A stretch of DNA of 64,000 nt from Kitasatospora atroaurantiaca (GTDB lineage Bacteria; Actinomycetota; Actinomycetes; Streptomycetales; Streptomycetaceae). Position 1 is the stretch's first letter. Every line of letters begins with the position of its first letter. Made by a program: the position numbers and the translations under genes. The stretch is taken from NCBI RefSeq assembly GCF_007828955.1, contig NZ_VIVR01000001.1:4340001-4404000 (forward strand). Reading direction: 5' to 3'. Of this stretch, positions 34,807-43,398 are shown piece after piece. The notes under the pieces were generated by a model. The model searched no databases, was not told where the DNA came from, and worked only from the letters and a program-made list of their open reading frames with translations.

Positions 34807-37341
34807 TCACGGTTTCTCGTCGACCTCGGCGACGCCGGTGATCCGGTGCAGGGCGAAGGTGCGGACCTCGTCCGAGAGGTGGTCGTACGCGGTGACGAAG
34901 CCGCCCTCCACCTTGACCGGGTCCACCACGCGCTGGGAGGCCAGGCCCTCGGCGTTGATGTAGCCGATCCACATCCGCTCGCCGAGCAGGACCGCCGTCT
35001 GCAGGGCGGCCAGGGTGTCGGCGGCGGCCGTGCGCGGGAGCTGCCGCAGGTCGGTACGGGCCGGGCCGCTCTGGTGCGGGGTCGCGGCCGGGCCCGCGAC
35101 GGTCTCCCGGCGGACGGCGGTGGCCGCCCGGTCCCCCGCCCTGACCGCCTTGACGGCGGCGCCCAGCAGGACGTCGTCCGGCTGCGACGGGCCGTCGGGT
35201 ACGGGTGCCGGGGCGGTCCGCGGCGGGGTGCGGTGGCTGTCCGGGCGGGTGATCAGCACGTCGCCCTCGGCGGACTCGGCAGCCGGCGCGTACCCCATGG
35301 TGCGGAGCACTGAGAGGAGTGTCTCGGGCGGGGCCTGGGCGGCCAGTACGGTCGGTGCGAGCAGGCGCAGGCGCAGTTCGACGGCCCGCCGGTCCGCCAG
35401 CACCTCCGCCAGCAGGGCGGTGTCGTCGCAGCGCAGGTACGAGGAGGCCGCGCCGACCCGGAGCACGCCGTGCCGGCGGGCCACGTCGTCGATCAGGTAG
35501 CTGAGCGGCTGCGGGACGGGCGTCCGGGAGTGCTGTCCGAGGAAGGCGTGCAGGTCGGCGGCGGTGCGTCCGGCGTCGAGGGCGCGGCGTACGGAGTCGG
35601 TGGTGAAGCGGTAGACGGTCGCGCCGCCCTTGGACTCGATGTCCGCGCAGAGGGCCAGGGCCTGGGAGAGGGGGGTGAGGAGCGGGCCGGGCGCGATCGC
35701 GGTGAGGTCGGGCTGCAGGATGACGTGGTCGAGCGGCTGGGGGAGCAGCGGGGCGAGGACGGGGGCCGGGTCGCCGCGGTCGAGGAGTGTGCGGGCCGGG
35801 GAGGCGAGCGCGCCGCGGCCGGTGATGCCGAGCAACTCGGCTTCGGAGAGGGCCCATTCGGTGAGGTGGTCGCGCAGGTCGCGGCCGTCCTGGCCCATCG
35901 GGCCGCCGCGCAGCGGGCGTTGCCAGCGCAGGGCGGGGAGCAGGGTCTCGGCGGTGGCCGTGCCGCCGGGCGGGAGGGTGGCCAACAGGGTCAGGACCGC
36001 GCGTCGTACGGACGGCGCGAGGGTGCGGTCGAGTTCGGGGCCGAGTGCGGCGCGGGTCTTGCCCTTGCCGTCGGGCGTCCCGGTCAGGCCGGCCACCCGG
36101 GTGGCGGTGAGCCAGCTGCGGGCGAGCAGGGCCCAGCGCTCGGCGACGGGCTGCTGCAGCCAGGTGTCGTAGGCGGGGGTCGGTGCCCAGCGCTCGTCCG
36201 CCTCGCCGTCCGGGGCCAGCAGGCCGGAGGTGTAGGCGAGTTCCAGCCAGAAGGCGGCGGTGGGCTCCGGGCACTCCAGGGTGAGCGCGGCCCGCTTGAG
36301 GTCGCGGACGCCGAGGCCGCCCGCGCGGAGGGTGGGGGGCGGCTGGAGGCCCCAGGTGTCGAGCAGTTCCTCGATGGTGCGGACGGCGGTGTAGGCCTGG
36401 CCGGCCGCCGCGTTGTCCACAGCCTGTGGATCACGCCGGGCGGTGGGGACGGGCTCGGGCCTGGTGGGCTCCGTCGTGAGGTGGCTGCGGCCGCCGCGCA
36501 GGTGCAGAGCCAGCTCGCGGGGGAGGACCACCGAGCCGGTGCTGGAGGGGAGCAGCAGGCCGCGCGCCAGCAGCCACTCGACCGGGCTGTGGGCGTCCTC
36601 GGCGGTGACCGGGCGGGCCGCGTCCGGGACGGTGCCGGTGGGCGGGCCCCAGACCAGCTTGTTCAGGAGGCCGAGGGCCGGCTCGGGGGCCTGGGAGAGG
36701 AGTGCGGCGCAGCGCTTGCGGTCGCCGAGGAGGGCGGTGAGGGCTGCGACGGCGGTGACCGGGTCGGGGGTCGGGGCCAGGCCCGAGCCGGCGAGGAGCT
36801 GCTGCAGGCGGGCCGGGGACATGCCGGTGGTGGCCTCCGCGAGGGTCGGGCCGAGGCCGGTGCGGCCCGGGTTGGCCGCGGTGGGGGCGAGGGCCTCGCG
36901 GACGGCGATCACCAGGCGCAGTGCCGAGTCCGGGCCCCAGAGCAGCGCCCGGCTGCGGAGGGTGGCCAGGGCGGCGGGCAGGGCGGCCGTGACGGCGGCG
37001 CGGTCGACGGGGTCGGCGAGCGGGTGCGGCTTGACCCGGGCGGGCCCTGCGAGGAGGTTGCGGATCGTGGTGTCCGGGCTGCCGTCGGGGGCGGCGGCGA
37101 GGGCTTCGGCGACCTGGAGCGTGAAGCGGTCCAAGCGTTCGAGGGCACGGAGGGCGGAGGCCCGGCTGGAGAGGCGGCTCGCGAGCTGGGTGAGGTCGCT
37201 CGGGACGGGGTTGAGCAGGTCGGGGCGTGCTCGCAGCAGCTCGGCCAGCGCCTCGTCGCTGCGGGCGCGGAGCTCCTCGGCGAGCGTACGGGGTGCGGCG
37301 GCGGCCCTGGTGGGGCGCGGCTCGCTCTGCTGAGTGGTCAT
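34807..37341 (-). CDS. Helicase-associated protein with C-terminal WYL domain
   Basis: 844-residue partner-type protein encoded upstream of XPB in many actinobacteria. The N-terminus (LAEELRARSDEALAELLRARPDLLNPVPSDLTQLASRLSS region) and middle helical segments precede a Helicase_C_3-type domain (DHVILQPDLTAIAPGPL, SKGGATVYRFTTDSVRRALDAG) and a WYL-like C-terminus (GERMWIGYINAEG...DEVRTFALHRITGVAEV). No helicase motifs of its own. Probably acts with XPB; WYL domains often bind nucleic acids or nucleotides. Confidence 0.85.
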   Translation of the reverse strand: MTTQQSEPRPTRAAAAPRTLAEELRARSDEALAELLRARPDLLNPVPSDLTQLASRLSSRASALRALERLDRFTLQVAEALAAAPDGSPDTTIRNLLAGPARVKPHPLADPVDRAAVTAALPAALATLRSRALLWGPDSALRLVIAVREALAPTAANPGRTGLGPTLAEATTGMSPARLQQLLAGSGLAPTPDPVTAVAALTALLGDRKRCAALLSQAPEPALGLLNKLVWGPPTGTVPDAARPVTAEDAHSPVEWLLARGLLLPSSTGSVVLPRELALHLRGGRSHLTTEPTRPEPVPTARRDPQAVDNAAAGQAYTAVRTIEELLDTWGLQPPPTLRAGGLGVRDLKRAALTLECPEPTAAFWLELAYTSGLLAPDGEADERWAPTPAYDTWLQQPVAERWALLARSWLTATRVAGLTGTPDGKGKTRAALGPELDRTLAPSVRRAVLTLLATLPPGGTATAETLLPALRWQRPLRGGPMGQDGRDLRDHLTEWALSEAELLGITGRGALASPARTLLDRGDPAPVLAPLLPQPLDHVILQPDLTAIAPGPLLTPLSQALALCADIESKGGATVYRFTTDSVRRALDAGRTAADLHAFLGQHSRTPVPQPLSYLIDDVARRHGVLRVGAASSYLRCDDTALLAEVLADRRAVELRLRLLAPTVLAAQAPPETLLSVLRTMGYAPAAESAEGDVLITRPDSHRTPPRTAPAPVPDGPSQPDDVLLGAAVKAVRAGDRAATAVRRETVAGPAATPHQSGPARTDLRQLPRTAAADTLAALQTAVLLGERMWIGYINAEGLASQRVVDPVKVEGGFVTAYDHLSDEVRTFALHRITGVAEVDEKP

Positions 37342-37678
37342 CCGACCCAGGTTAGTCGGCCGGGGTTACCGGAGCCCAGTGTCGGGGTGCGGGGCGCTTG
37401 CGCGGGCGCTGCGGGGGCGGGTGGTCCGGGGCCGGGCGCGGCTGCCGGGGTGGTCGTTCCGGGGGCTGCATGATTTTCGTACTGCCGGGGCCGGGGGCGT
37501 GGTTTCTCGCCGTTGGCAGTACGAAAATCACGCACCACGCCCCGGAACGACCACCCCGTCCGCCACCCCCTCCGTTGTGCCTGGTGGGCGTTCAAGGTGC
37601 GGGTGGGGCGCGGGGGCGCGTACCGCTCGCGTGGGTATCAGGGAGTGGGTACGTTCTGCGAGCAGCGGGGTCGGCGAC
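37342..37678. promoter_or_regulatory. Divergent intergenic region with a large palindrome
   Basis: 337 bases between the helicase-associated gene and the membrane-protein gene. Apart from the long palindrome listed separately, no promoter elements are convincing. Confidence 0.4.
37447..37557. repeat. Large imperfect palindrome
   Basis: Two perfect arm blocks: 37447-37464 pairs with 37540-37557 (18 bp), and 37471-37486 pairs with 37515-37530 (16 bp, TGATTTTCGTACTGCC and complement). They are separated by small unequal internal loops (6 and 9 bases). The terminal loop is 28 bases. Unrelated to the other repeat family. Its inner arm is A/T-richer than surrounding DNA. Confidence 0.85.
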
Positions 37679-38353
37679 ATGATGCGGGGTGGCAGGGCGA
37701 TGGCGGGCGGCGAGTGGTGGCGGGTGGACGGGCCGTGGCGGGTCCTCGGGAGATCGGGCCGGGAGGAGGGGGAGGCGGAGAGCGTGTACGCGCCCGAGGT
37801 GCCCGTCGCGCCGCCTGTGCAGAAGGAGCCCGATGCCGGGGTGCCGGGGATCTCCGCCAAGGACTTTCCGGGCTGGGACAGCGTCGTGTTCGACTTCCCC
37901 GAGGCCGCTCCGATTCCCGAGCAGCGGGTGGAGGAGGAGACGGCGCAGGCGGAGGCGGAGACCGTTGCGGGGGTGCAGCCTCGGGTGGCGTTCCTGGCGG
38001 GGCGGCGGCCCTCGGTGCTGGTGCTGGTGGCCGCGCTGGCGCTGGTGGCGGGTGCGCTGACCGGGCAGCTGATCGCGATGCTGGCCGGTTGGGGCCTTGC
38101 GTACCTCGCGCCGCGGCTGGGTGATCTGACCCGGAAGTTCGCCGTCCTCGGGATCCCGTTGGTCACCATGACCGGCTCGACCGTCTGGTTCTGGGGCCGC
38201 GCCCACGGCCGCTGGGGTTCGCCGCTGGCCCCGGGCGCACAGCTGAGCCACGAGACCTGGGCGGCCGCCCCGGGTGTCCTGCGGCTCGCGGCGCTCCTGT
38301 CGGCGCTCTTCCTGCTGGCCGTAACCCTGCGACGGCGTCCCGAGGTCACTTAG
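37679..38353 (+). CDS. Membrane protein
   Basis: About 224 residues. Acidic cytoplasmic N-terminus (Glu/Pro-rich, to about 115), then four hydrophobic segments: VLVLVAALALVAGALTGQLIA (split by a short turn from the next), WGLAYLAP, FAVLGIPLVTMTGSTVWFWG, and LRLAALLSALFLLAVTL before a basic end. Start uncertain among ATGs at 37679, 37682 and 37700. No family recognised. Confidence 0.7.
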   Translation: MMRGGRAMAGGEWWRVDGPWRVLGRSGREEGEAESVYAPEVPVAPPVQKEPDAGVPGISAKDFPGWDSVVFDFPEAAPIPEQRVEEETAQAEAETVAGVQPRVAFLAGRRPSVLVLVAALALVAGALTGQLIAMLAGWGLAYLAPRLGDLTRKFAVLGIPLVTMTGSTVWFWGRAHGRWGSPLAPGAQLSHETWAAAPGVLRLAALLSALFLLAVTLRRRPEVT

Positions 38354-38386
38354 ACGCGCCGCCAGGGGGTGCACCCATCAGGATCG

Positions 38387-38460
38387 GGCAGCGGGGAACT
38401 GCGCGAGATCGGAAGTGACGGCGCCGCACCTTCCGCCTCGCGCAGTTCCCCACGCCCCTG
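38387..38460. repeat. Dispersed palindromic repeat, copy C
   Basis: Same family as copy A; left arm 38387-38406 is partly eroded, right arm 38438-38460. Weaker outer complementarity (GGGGTGC / GCACCCC) extends the palindrome to about 38364-38470. Lies between convergent genes. Confidence 0.85.
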
Positions 38461-38495
38461 TGGCACCCCGCTGCGTCAGCTACGGGCGGAGCCGC

Positions 38496-39302
38496 TCAGC
38501 GGGCGGTGGCTGTGGTGTACCGGATCGCCGTGCGGCGTACGTAGGTGCCGTCGGGTTCGGCCAGGGGCTGCAGGGCCGCGATGGCGGCCTCGCGGGCTTC
38601 GGGGAGCCGGTCGGGCGGGATCGTCTCCAGCGCTGCTCGCCAGCCGCCGGCCCACTGGGAGCGCCACCAGGCCTCGGCGTCGGGGTAGTGGGAGACGGCG
38701 GTGTGCTCGACCGTGGTGATGCCGGTGAAGCCGGCCGCGGCGAGGAGTGGAGGGGTGACTCCCGGGCCCTGTCCGCGTGGGTGCAACTTGGCGCAGCTGC
38801 TCTGCGGAAGGTAGCCGCTGAGTGCGGCGGTCGGCTGCTTCCAGCGCGGGTCCTCGGCGCCGAAGGCGGTGAAGCCGAAGCGGCCTCCGGGCTTCAGGAC
38901 CCGGTGGATCGAGGCCAGGGCGGCGGCCGGGTCCGGCGTGAAGACGACGGCCAGTGAGGAGAGCACCGCGTCGAAGGACAGGGCGGGAAGGTCGAGTGCC
39001 TCGGCGTCGCCGAGCTGGACGGTGACCTGGGGCAGGGCGGTGGCGTCGGCGGCGGTCGCGGTCACCATGCCGGGGGCGAGGTCCACGCCGACGGCGGAGC
39101 CGCCCGGCCCGACGGCGGTGGCCGCCGCGAACAGCACCGCGCCGCGTCCGCAGCCGACGTCCAGCACCCGCTCGCCCGGTTTCAGTGAGGCCAGGGCGAC
39201 CAGGCGGGCGCCGATCGGGTTGAAGAACGGGCCGTTGACGGCGTCGTACTCGGGGGCGGCCAGGGAGAAGGTGCGGGCGAGGTTCGCCTTGCGGTCCGAC
39301 AT
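38496..39302 (-). CDS. Class I SAM-dependent methyltransferase
   Basis: 268 residues. Rossmann methyltransferase motifs: I, VLDVGCGRGAVLFAA; post-I, VGVDLAPGMV; II, GDAEALDLPALSFDAVLSSLAVVF; III, LKPGGRFGFTAFG. The N-terminal AAPEYDAVNGPFFNPIGARL resembles UbiE-like small-molecule methyltransferases. Substrate unknown. ATG at 39302, 32 bases downstream of the binding-protein gene on the same strand, so possibly cotranscribed. Confidence 0.87.
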   Translation of the reverse strand: MSDRKANLARTFSLAAPEYDAVNGPFFNPIGARLVALASLKPGERVLDVGCGRGAVLFAAATAVGPGGSAVGVDLAPGMVTATAADATALPQVTVQLGDAEALDLPALSFDAVLSSLAVVFTPDPAAALASIHRVLKPGGRFGFTAFGAEDPRWKQPTAALSGYLPQSSCAKLHPRGQGPGVTPPLLAAAGFTGITTVEHTAVSHYPDAEAWWRSQWAGGWRAALETIPPDRLPEAREAAIAALQPLAEPDGTYVRRTAIRYTTATAR

Positions 39303-39334
39303 GGCGTCATGCTCGTCGGGCTCTGCGGCCGAGG

Positions 39335-40315
39335 TCAACCACCGAGGAAGCGCTGGAGTTCGGCGATGACGAGGTTGGCGCCGGTGTAGCCGATGCCCTG
39401 GAACCAGAGCTGGTCGTCCACCGGGAAGGCGCGGTGGGCCTGTACCGCCGCGAGGGCCTGCCAGCCGCTGCTCGCCAGGATGCCGGTGGTCCCGGCCTTC
39501 GCCGGGTCCCCGTAGGTCGCGTAGAAGAGGAAGTCGCCATCGGCCTTGGCGATCTGGTCGGGGGCCACCTCCACGGCGAACTGGTCGACGTTCTGGGCGT
39601 CGGGGCGTCCGAGCTGAAGATCCGTCAGCAGGGTGCCGATGAAGCTCTGCCTCCCGTACAGCCGCACCGTCGGCGATCCCTCGACGAAGCGCACGATGCT
39701 GATCCGTCGGCCTGGGCCGATCGCCTGGATCGTCTGCGCGACGTGCCTGCCGTACGCGGTGACCACCGCGACCGCCTGCTCCTGGCGGCTGAGGGCCTGG
39801 GCGTGCAGCTGGAAGTTGGCCTTCCAGGGGTAGCCGGTGGTCTGGGTCAGCACGGTGGGGGCGAGGCCGCGGAGGGTGTCGTAGCGGACGGCGTCGCGGG
39901 TCTGGTTGCTGAGGATCAGTTCGGGCCGGAGCGCGCTGATCTTCGCGATGTCCGGGCTGCCGATGTCGCCGACGTACGCGGTGCCCGCGAGCCAGGAGGC
40001 GGGCCAGTAGTCGGGGAAGTCGCTGTTGGCGGCGGCTCGTGCGGCCCCGACCGGGGTGATCCCCAGGGTGATCGCGGAGTCCAGCTCGGCGGTGTCCAGG
40101 GTCACCACGCGGACCGGGGCGCCGGGCACCACGACCGGGCCGGTGGCCGTGGTGACCGTCACGCTGGGCAGCGGCACCGGACTCGGCGGCGAGGTGTCGG
40201 CGGGCGACGGCGAGAGGGAGGGCGCCCGCGAGCCGAGGACCGAGCTGGTGCATCCGGTGAGGAGTGCCGCCCCGAGCCCGGACAGGACGGTCCGGCGCGG
40301 GAGCTGACGTGGCAT
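39335..40315 (-). CDS. Siderophore/cobalamin-type ABC substrate-binding lipoprotein
   Basis: 326 residues, class III periplasmic-binding fold (FepB/BtuF type) with VVTLDTAELDSAITLGITPVG and LRPELILSN. The signal MPRQLPRRTVLSGLGAALLTGC has a twin-arginine-like RRTVLSG and a lipobox Cys at 22. A Pro/Ser/Thr linker follows. No permease or ATPase gene is next to it. I found no iron box (DmdR/IdeR) in its promoter, so iron control is not shown. Confidence 0.85.
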   Translation of the reverse strand: MPRQLPRRTVLSGLGAALLTGCTSSVLGSRAPSLSPSPADTSPPSPVPLPSVTVTTATGPVVVPGAPVRVVTLDTAELDSAITLGITPVGAARAAANSDFPDYWPASWLAGTAYVGDIGSPDIAKISALRPELILSNQTRDAVRYDTLRGLAPTVLTQTTGYPWKANFQLHAQALSRQEQAVAVVTAYGRHVAQTIQAIGPGRRISIVRFVEGSPTVRLYGRQSFIGTLLTDLQLGRPDAQNVDQFAVEVAPDQIAKADGDFLFYATYGDPAKAGTTGILASSGWQALAAVQAHRAFPVDDQLWFQGIGYTGANLVIAELQRFLGG

Positions 40316-40387
40316 CGGGACTCCTCTGATCGGCGCGTGGAGTCGATTATGTCCGAATTGTCTCGACGGGTGGGTTCAGCCGGCTCG

Positions 40388-40393
40388 TAGGCT
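40388..40393 (+). promoter_or_regulatory. -10 element of a leaderless promoter
   Basis: TAGGCT lies exactly seven bases before the ATG at 40401, with no Shine-Dalgarno sequence, as expected for leaderless transcription. Confidence 0.5.
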
Positions 40394-40400
40394 GGGCCCC

Positions 40401-41009
40401 ATGTCTCTCACCGTCGGCTTCGACCTCGACATGACCCTGCTCGACACCCGGCCCGGCATCAGGGCCACCTTCGATGCGCTCTCCGCCGCCACCGGCACCT
40501 GGATCGACAGTGAGCTGGTGATCACCCGGCTGGGCCCGCCGCTGGCCCGTGAGCTGGCCGAGTGGTTCCCGGCCGAGCACGTGGAGGAGATGGCCACCCG
40601 CTACCGGGCGATGTACCGCGAGTACGCGCTCCCCGGCACGCTGCTGCTGCCGGGAGCCCGGGAGTCGTTGGACGCGGTGCGGGCGAGCGGCGGCCGGGCG
40701 GCCGTGATCACCGGCAAGTACGCGCCGAACGCGCGCCTGCAGCTGGACCACGTCGGCCTCGCGGCGGACGTGCTGGTGGGTGACACCTGGGCCGAGAGCA
40801 AGGGCGCCGCCCTGCGCGAGCACGGCGCCGCGGTGTACGTGGGCGACCACCTGGGCGACATCACGGGCGCCAGGACCGCCGAGGCCGTGGCCATCGGCGT
40901 GGCCACCGGACCGTACGGCGCGGCGGAGCTGCGCGAGGCGGGCGCGGACGTGGTGATGGCCGACCTGACGGAGTTCCCGGACTGGCTCGCGGGCTACTTG
41001 GCCGGCTGA
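40401..41009 (+). CDS. HAD-family phosphatase
   Basis: 202 residues, phosphoglycolate-phosphatase-like. Motif I VGFDLDMTLLDT (nucleophile and acid Asp), motif II AAVITGKYAPN, Lys in ESKGAAL, and motif III VYVGDHLGDITGA. The four-helix cap lies between motifs I and II. Natural substrate unknown. Likely leaderless. Convergent 16-base overlap with the small membrane-protein gene. Confidence 0.85.
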   Translation: MSLTVGFDLDMTLLDTRPGIRATFDALSAATGTWIDSELVITRLGPPLARELAEWFPAEHVEEMATRYRAMYREYALPGTLLLPGARESLDAVRASGGRAAVITGKYAPNARLQLDHVGLAADVLVGDTWAESKGAALREHGAAVYVGDHLGDITGARTAEAVAIGVATGPYGAAELREAGADVVMADLTEFPDWLAGYLAG

Positions 41010-41230
41010 GTGCGCCGGCGCTGGGCGCGGGCCGAGAGCAGCAGGCCGGTGAGCGAGAGCAGGAAGCCCAGCGGCATCAGCATGCAGAGCCAGTAGGCCG
41101 CGGTCGGCAGCCGGGGCAGGTCGAAGAAGAGTGGGACGAACGTCACAAGGGTGGCGATCGATCCGACGCCGAAGACGATCGCCCCGGCCCGGACGAAGAG
41201 CTCGCCGCGGTCGGCGTTCTGGCTTGTCAC
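40994..41230 (-). CDS. Small two-helix membrane protein
   Basis: 78 residues with two hydrophobic helices (about 14-35 and 43-66) and a basic tail (RAQRRRTQPAK), so both ends are predicted inside. No family recognised. ATG at 41230 with GGAGGAGCG upstream. Confidence 0.72.
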   Translation of the reverse strand: MTSQNADRGELFVRAGAIVFGVGSIATLVTFVPLFFDLPRLPTAAYWLCMLMPLGFLLSLTGLLLSARAQRRRTQPAK

Positions 41231-41276
41231 GCGCGCTCCTCCTGAGTTCGACGATCCAGTGTCGCAGAGTGGACGG

Positions 41277-41296
41277 CCCCCGCCGATCGGCGGGGG
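41277..41296. promoter_or_regulatory. Perfect 20-base palindrome in a divergent region
   Basis: CCCCCGCCGATCGGCGGGGG, with no loop, sits between the small membrane-protein gene and the esterase gene. It could be an operator for a dimeric regulator. A second element, AAACTC-N12-GAGTTT, is at about 41329-41352. Confidence 0.4.
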
Positions 41297-41394
41297 TGGA
41301 CTCCCCCCAGACGCTCAGATCTCTCATCAAACTCTCAGGCACTCTGGAGTTTGTTGGGGAACACAGGTCCGGTGGAGCAGGGACGTACGACGCA

Positions 41395-42534
41395 ATGGGT
41401 CTGACGAGTCATAAGGTACTGGCGCTGTCCGCGCTGGTATCGGTGCTGCTGATCGTCGGTACGGTCTGGCTCTGGCCCCGGCTGGCCAACCGCTCCTGGG
41501 TGGCCGTCTGCGGGCGGCTGGGCACCATCCTGGGCACCCAGCTCGCCGTGATGGTCACCCTGGGCCTGCTGGCCAACAACTACTTCGCCTTCTACAGCAG
41601 CTGGGCGGACCTGCTGGGCACCAACAACGACGGCCCGGTGACCATCCAGAACCAGATGCTCGGCGGCGGGAAGCACCCCGGCGTCCAGCAGATCTCCAAC
41701 GAGAACGTGCGCGGCACCAACACCGTCGGCCGCGAGCCGGCCGTGGTCGGCAAGCTGGAGCGGATCCGCATCCCCGGCGCGAGCACCGGCCTCGCCACCG
41801 AGGGGTACGTCTACCTGCCGCCGCAGTACTTCCAGCCGGACTACCAGAACAAGAAGTTCCCGGCCGTGATCGCGATCACCGGCTTCCCCGGTGACGCCAA
41901 GAACCTGATCACCAAGCTGAACTACCCCTCCAGCGAGCTGCAGCTGATCAAGGAGGGGAAGTCGAAGCCGACCGTCCTGGTGATGATGCGCCCGTCCCCG
42001 GCCATGCCGCGGGACACCGAGTGCGAGGACATCCCCGGCGGCCCGCAGTCGGAGACGTACTTCGCCAAGGACGTGCCGCAGGCCATCCGCGGCTCGTACC
42101 GGATCGCCGACGGAGCCGGCAGCTGGGGCGTCATCGGCAACTCCACCGGCGGCTACTGCGCGCTCAAGCTGGCCATGAAGCACCCGGACGTCTTCTCGGC
42201 GGCCGTCTCGCTCTCCGGCTACTACCGGGCCGCCGAGGACCCGACCACCGGTGACCTGTTCGGCGGCAGCCAGCAGCGCCGGGACGCGGCCGACCTGGAC
42301 TGGCGCCTGGCGAACCTGCCGAAGCCGCAGGTCTCGCTGCTGGTCGGCGGCAGCAAGGAGGGTGACGGGGACTACTACTCGGCGACCCGGAAGTTCATCG
42401 ACGGTGCGAAGGGCGGGGCGACCAAGGTCTCGTCGATCACCCTGGAGACCGGCGGCCACAACTTCAACACCTGGTCCCGGATGCTGCCCGCCTCCCTGGG
42501 CTGGCTGGGCGAGCACCTCAACGCGCCCGCCTGA
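41395..42534 (+). CDS. Membrane-anchored esterase (esterase D/antigen 85 family)
   Basis: 379 residues: two N-terminal membrane helices (about 7-28 and 42-62), then an extracellular alpha/beta-hydrolase domain with EGYVYLPPQYF, the nucleophile motif VIGNSTGGYCALK (Ser near 246) and the C-terminal His in LETGGHNFNTW. Resembles the antigen 85/putative esterase fold. Substrate is probably a cell-envelope ester or acyl group; unproven. ATG at 41395. Confidence 0.85.
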   Translation: MGLTSHKVLALSALVSVLLIVGTVWLWPRLANRSWVAVCGRLGTILGTQLAVMVTLGLLANNYFAFYSSWADLLGTNNDGPVTIQNQMLGGGKHPGVQQISNENVRGTNTVGREPAVVGKLERIRIPGASTGLATEGYVYLPPQYFQPDYQNKKFPAVIAITGFPGDAKNLITKLNYPSSELQLIKEGKSKPTVLVMMRPSPAMPRDTECEDIPGGPQSETYFAKDVPQAIRGSYRIADGAGSWGVIGNSTGGYCALKLAMKHPDVFSAAVSLSGYYRAAEDPTTGDLFGGSQQRRDAADLDWRLANLPKPQVSLLVGGSKEGDGDYYSATRKFIDGAKGGATKVSSITLETGGHNFNTWSRMLPASLGWLGEHLNAPA

Positions 42535-42886
42535 CCTGGCCCTCTGAGCCCGCCGTCACTGCGCGGAGTTCTTCGGGGACGGGGAGTTTCGACCTCCGGG
42601 TGGCCGGGGTATGCAGCCTTCGCACGGGGCTGATCCGGATGCCCCGCCTTCCCGACCGGGGGTGTCAGCCAGTGGAGAGCGCGATGCCGCGCCCTGGCCG
42701 CGCCAGGCCCCGGGCGGCGGCCCCCGACAGAGCCGCACACCAATATCCTGCTGCGCGCGAGTGAACCGCTGACGGATCATTGCTGATCGAGACCGACCTG
42801 CCTGTAGAGCGGTCGGCTCGTCATCCACCCGGTGATCCTCGGCCCCGCGCCGGGATCCCCCGCACCCACACTGAGGACTTTTCGAG
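42535..42886. promoter_or_regulatory. Upstream region of the second cold-shock gene
   Basis: 352 bases with no credible gene. Contains GAGGA about nine bases before the cold-shock ATG. I recognise no operator. Confidence 0.35.
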
Positions 42887-43270
42887 ATGCCCACCGGCCA
42901 GGTCAAGTGGTTCAACGAGACGAAGGGCTTCGGCTTCCTGTCGCGCGACGACGGCGGCGATGTCTTCGTCCACACCAAGGCGCTGCCGACCGGGGTCACC
43001 TCGCTCCGGCCGGGCCAGCGGGTCGAGTTCGGCGTTGTCGCCGGGCACCGGGGCGACCAGGCGATGGCCGTCACCCTGCTGGACGCACTGCCGTCCGTGG
43101 CCGCCGCCCAGCGCAAGAGCCCGGACGACATGGCGCCCATCGTGCAGGACCTGATCACCACCCTGGACGCCGTCCTGCCCGGCCTGCAGCGCGGTCGCTA
43201 CCCGGCCAAGCCGACCGGCCAGAAGCTGGCCGTCCTGCTGCGGGCGGTCGCCGACCAGTTCGACGTCTAG
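42887..43270 (+). CDS. Cold-shock domain protein with helical extension
   Basis: 127 residues. Cold-shock domain at 1-62 (GQVKWFNETKGFGFLSRDDGGDVFVHTKAL, with RNP1 KGFGFL and RNP2 VFVH) and a C-terminal extension of about 60 residues (MAPIVQDLITTLDAVLPGLQRG...KLAVLLRAVADQFDV) predicted helical. The same architecture is known for mycobacterial CspB, near the same neighbours (an MFS gene and a DUF3027 gene). Confidence 0.9.
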   Translation: MPTGQVKWFNETKGFGFLSRDDGGDVFVHTKALPTGVTSLRPGQRVEFGVVAGHRGDQAMAVTLLDALPSVAAAQRKSPDDMAPIVQDLITTLDAVLPGLQRGRYPAKPTGQKLAVLLRAVADQFDV

Positions 43271-43285
43271 GCACGTCGGGTAACT

Positions 43286-43364
43286 CCAGGGGCGCGGGGA
43301 ACTGCGCGAGATCGGAAGCAACGGCCTGCACTCTCCCGCTTCGCGCAGTTCCCCGCGCCCCTGG
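43286..43364. repeat. Dispersed palindromic repeat, copy D
   Basis: Perfect 24-base arms (43286-43309, 43341-43364), the best-preserved copy of the family. Between the convergent ends of the cold-shock gene and mqnD. Confidence 0.92.
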
Positions 43365-43398
43365 ATGCCCCTAATTGCTCGGTTGCCCAGGCGGAGCC

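Noticed and set aside
35470..37473. Long plus-strand open frame opposite the helicase-associated gene
   Set aside because: Gly/Arg/Glu-rich antisense shadow of a high-GC gene. The minus-strand product has recognisable domains.
40316..40400. Possible iron-regulated (DmdR/IdeR) box before the siderophore-type binding protein
   Set aside because: No sequence resembling TTAGGTTAGGCTAACCTAA is present in the short upstream region.
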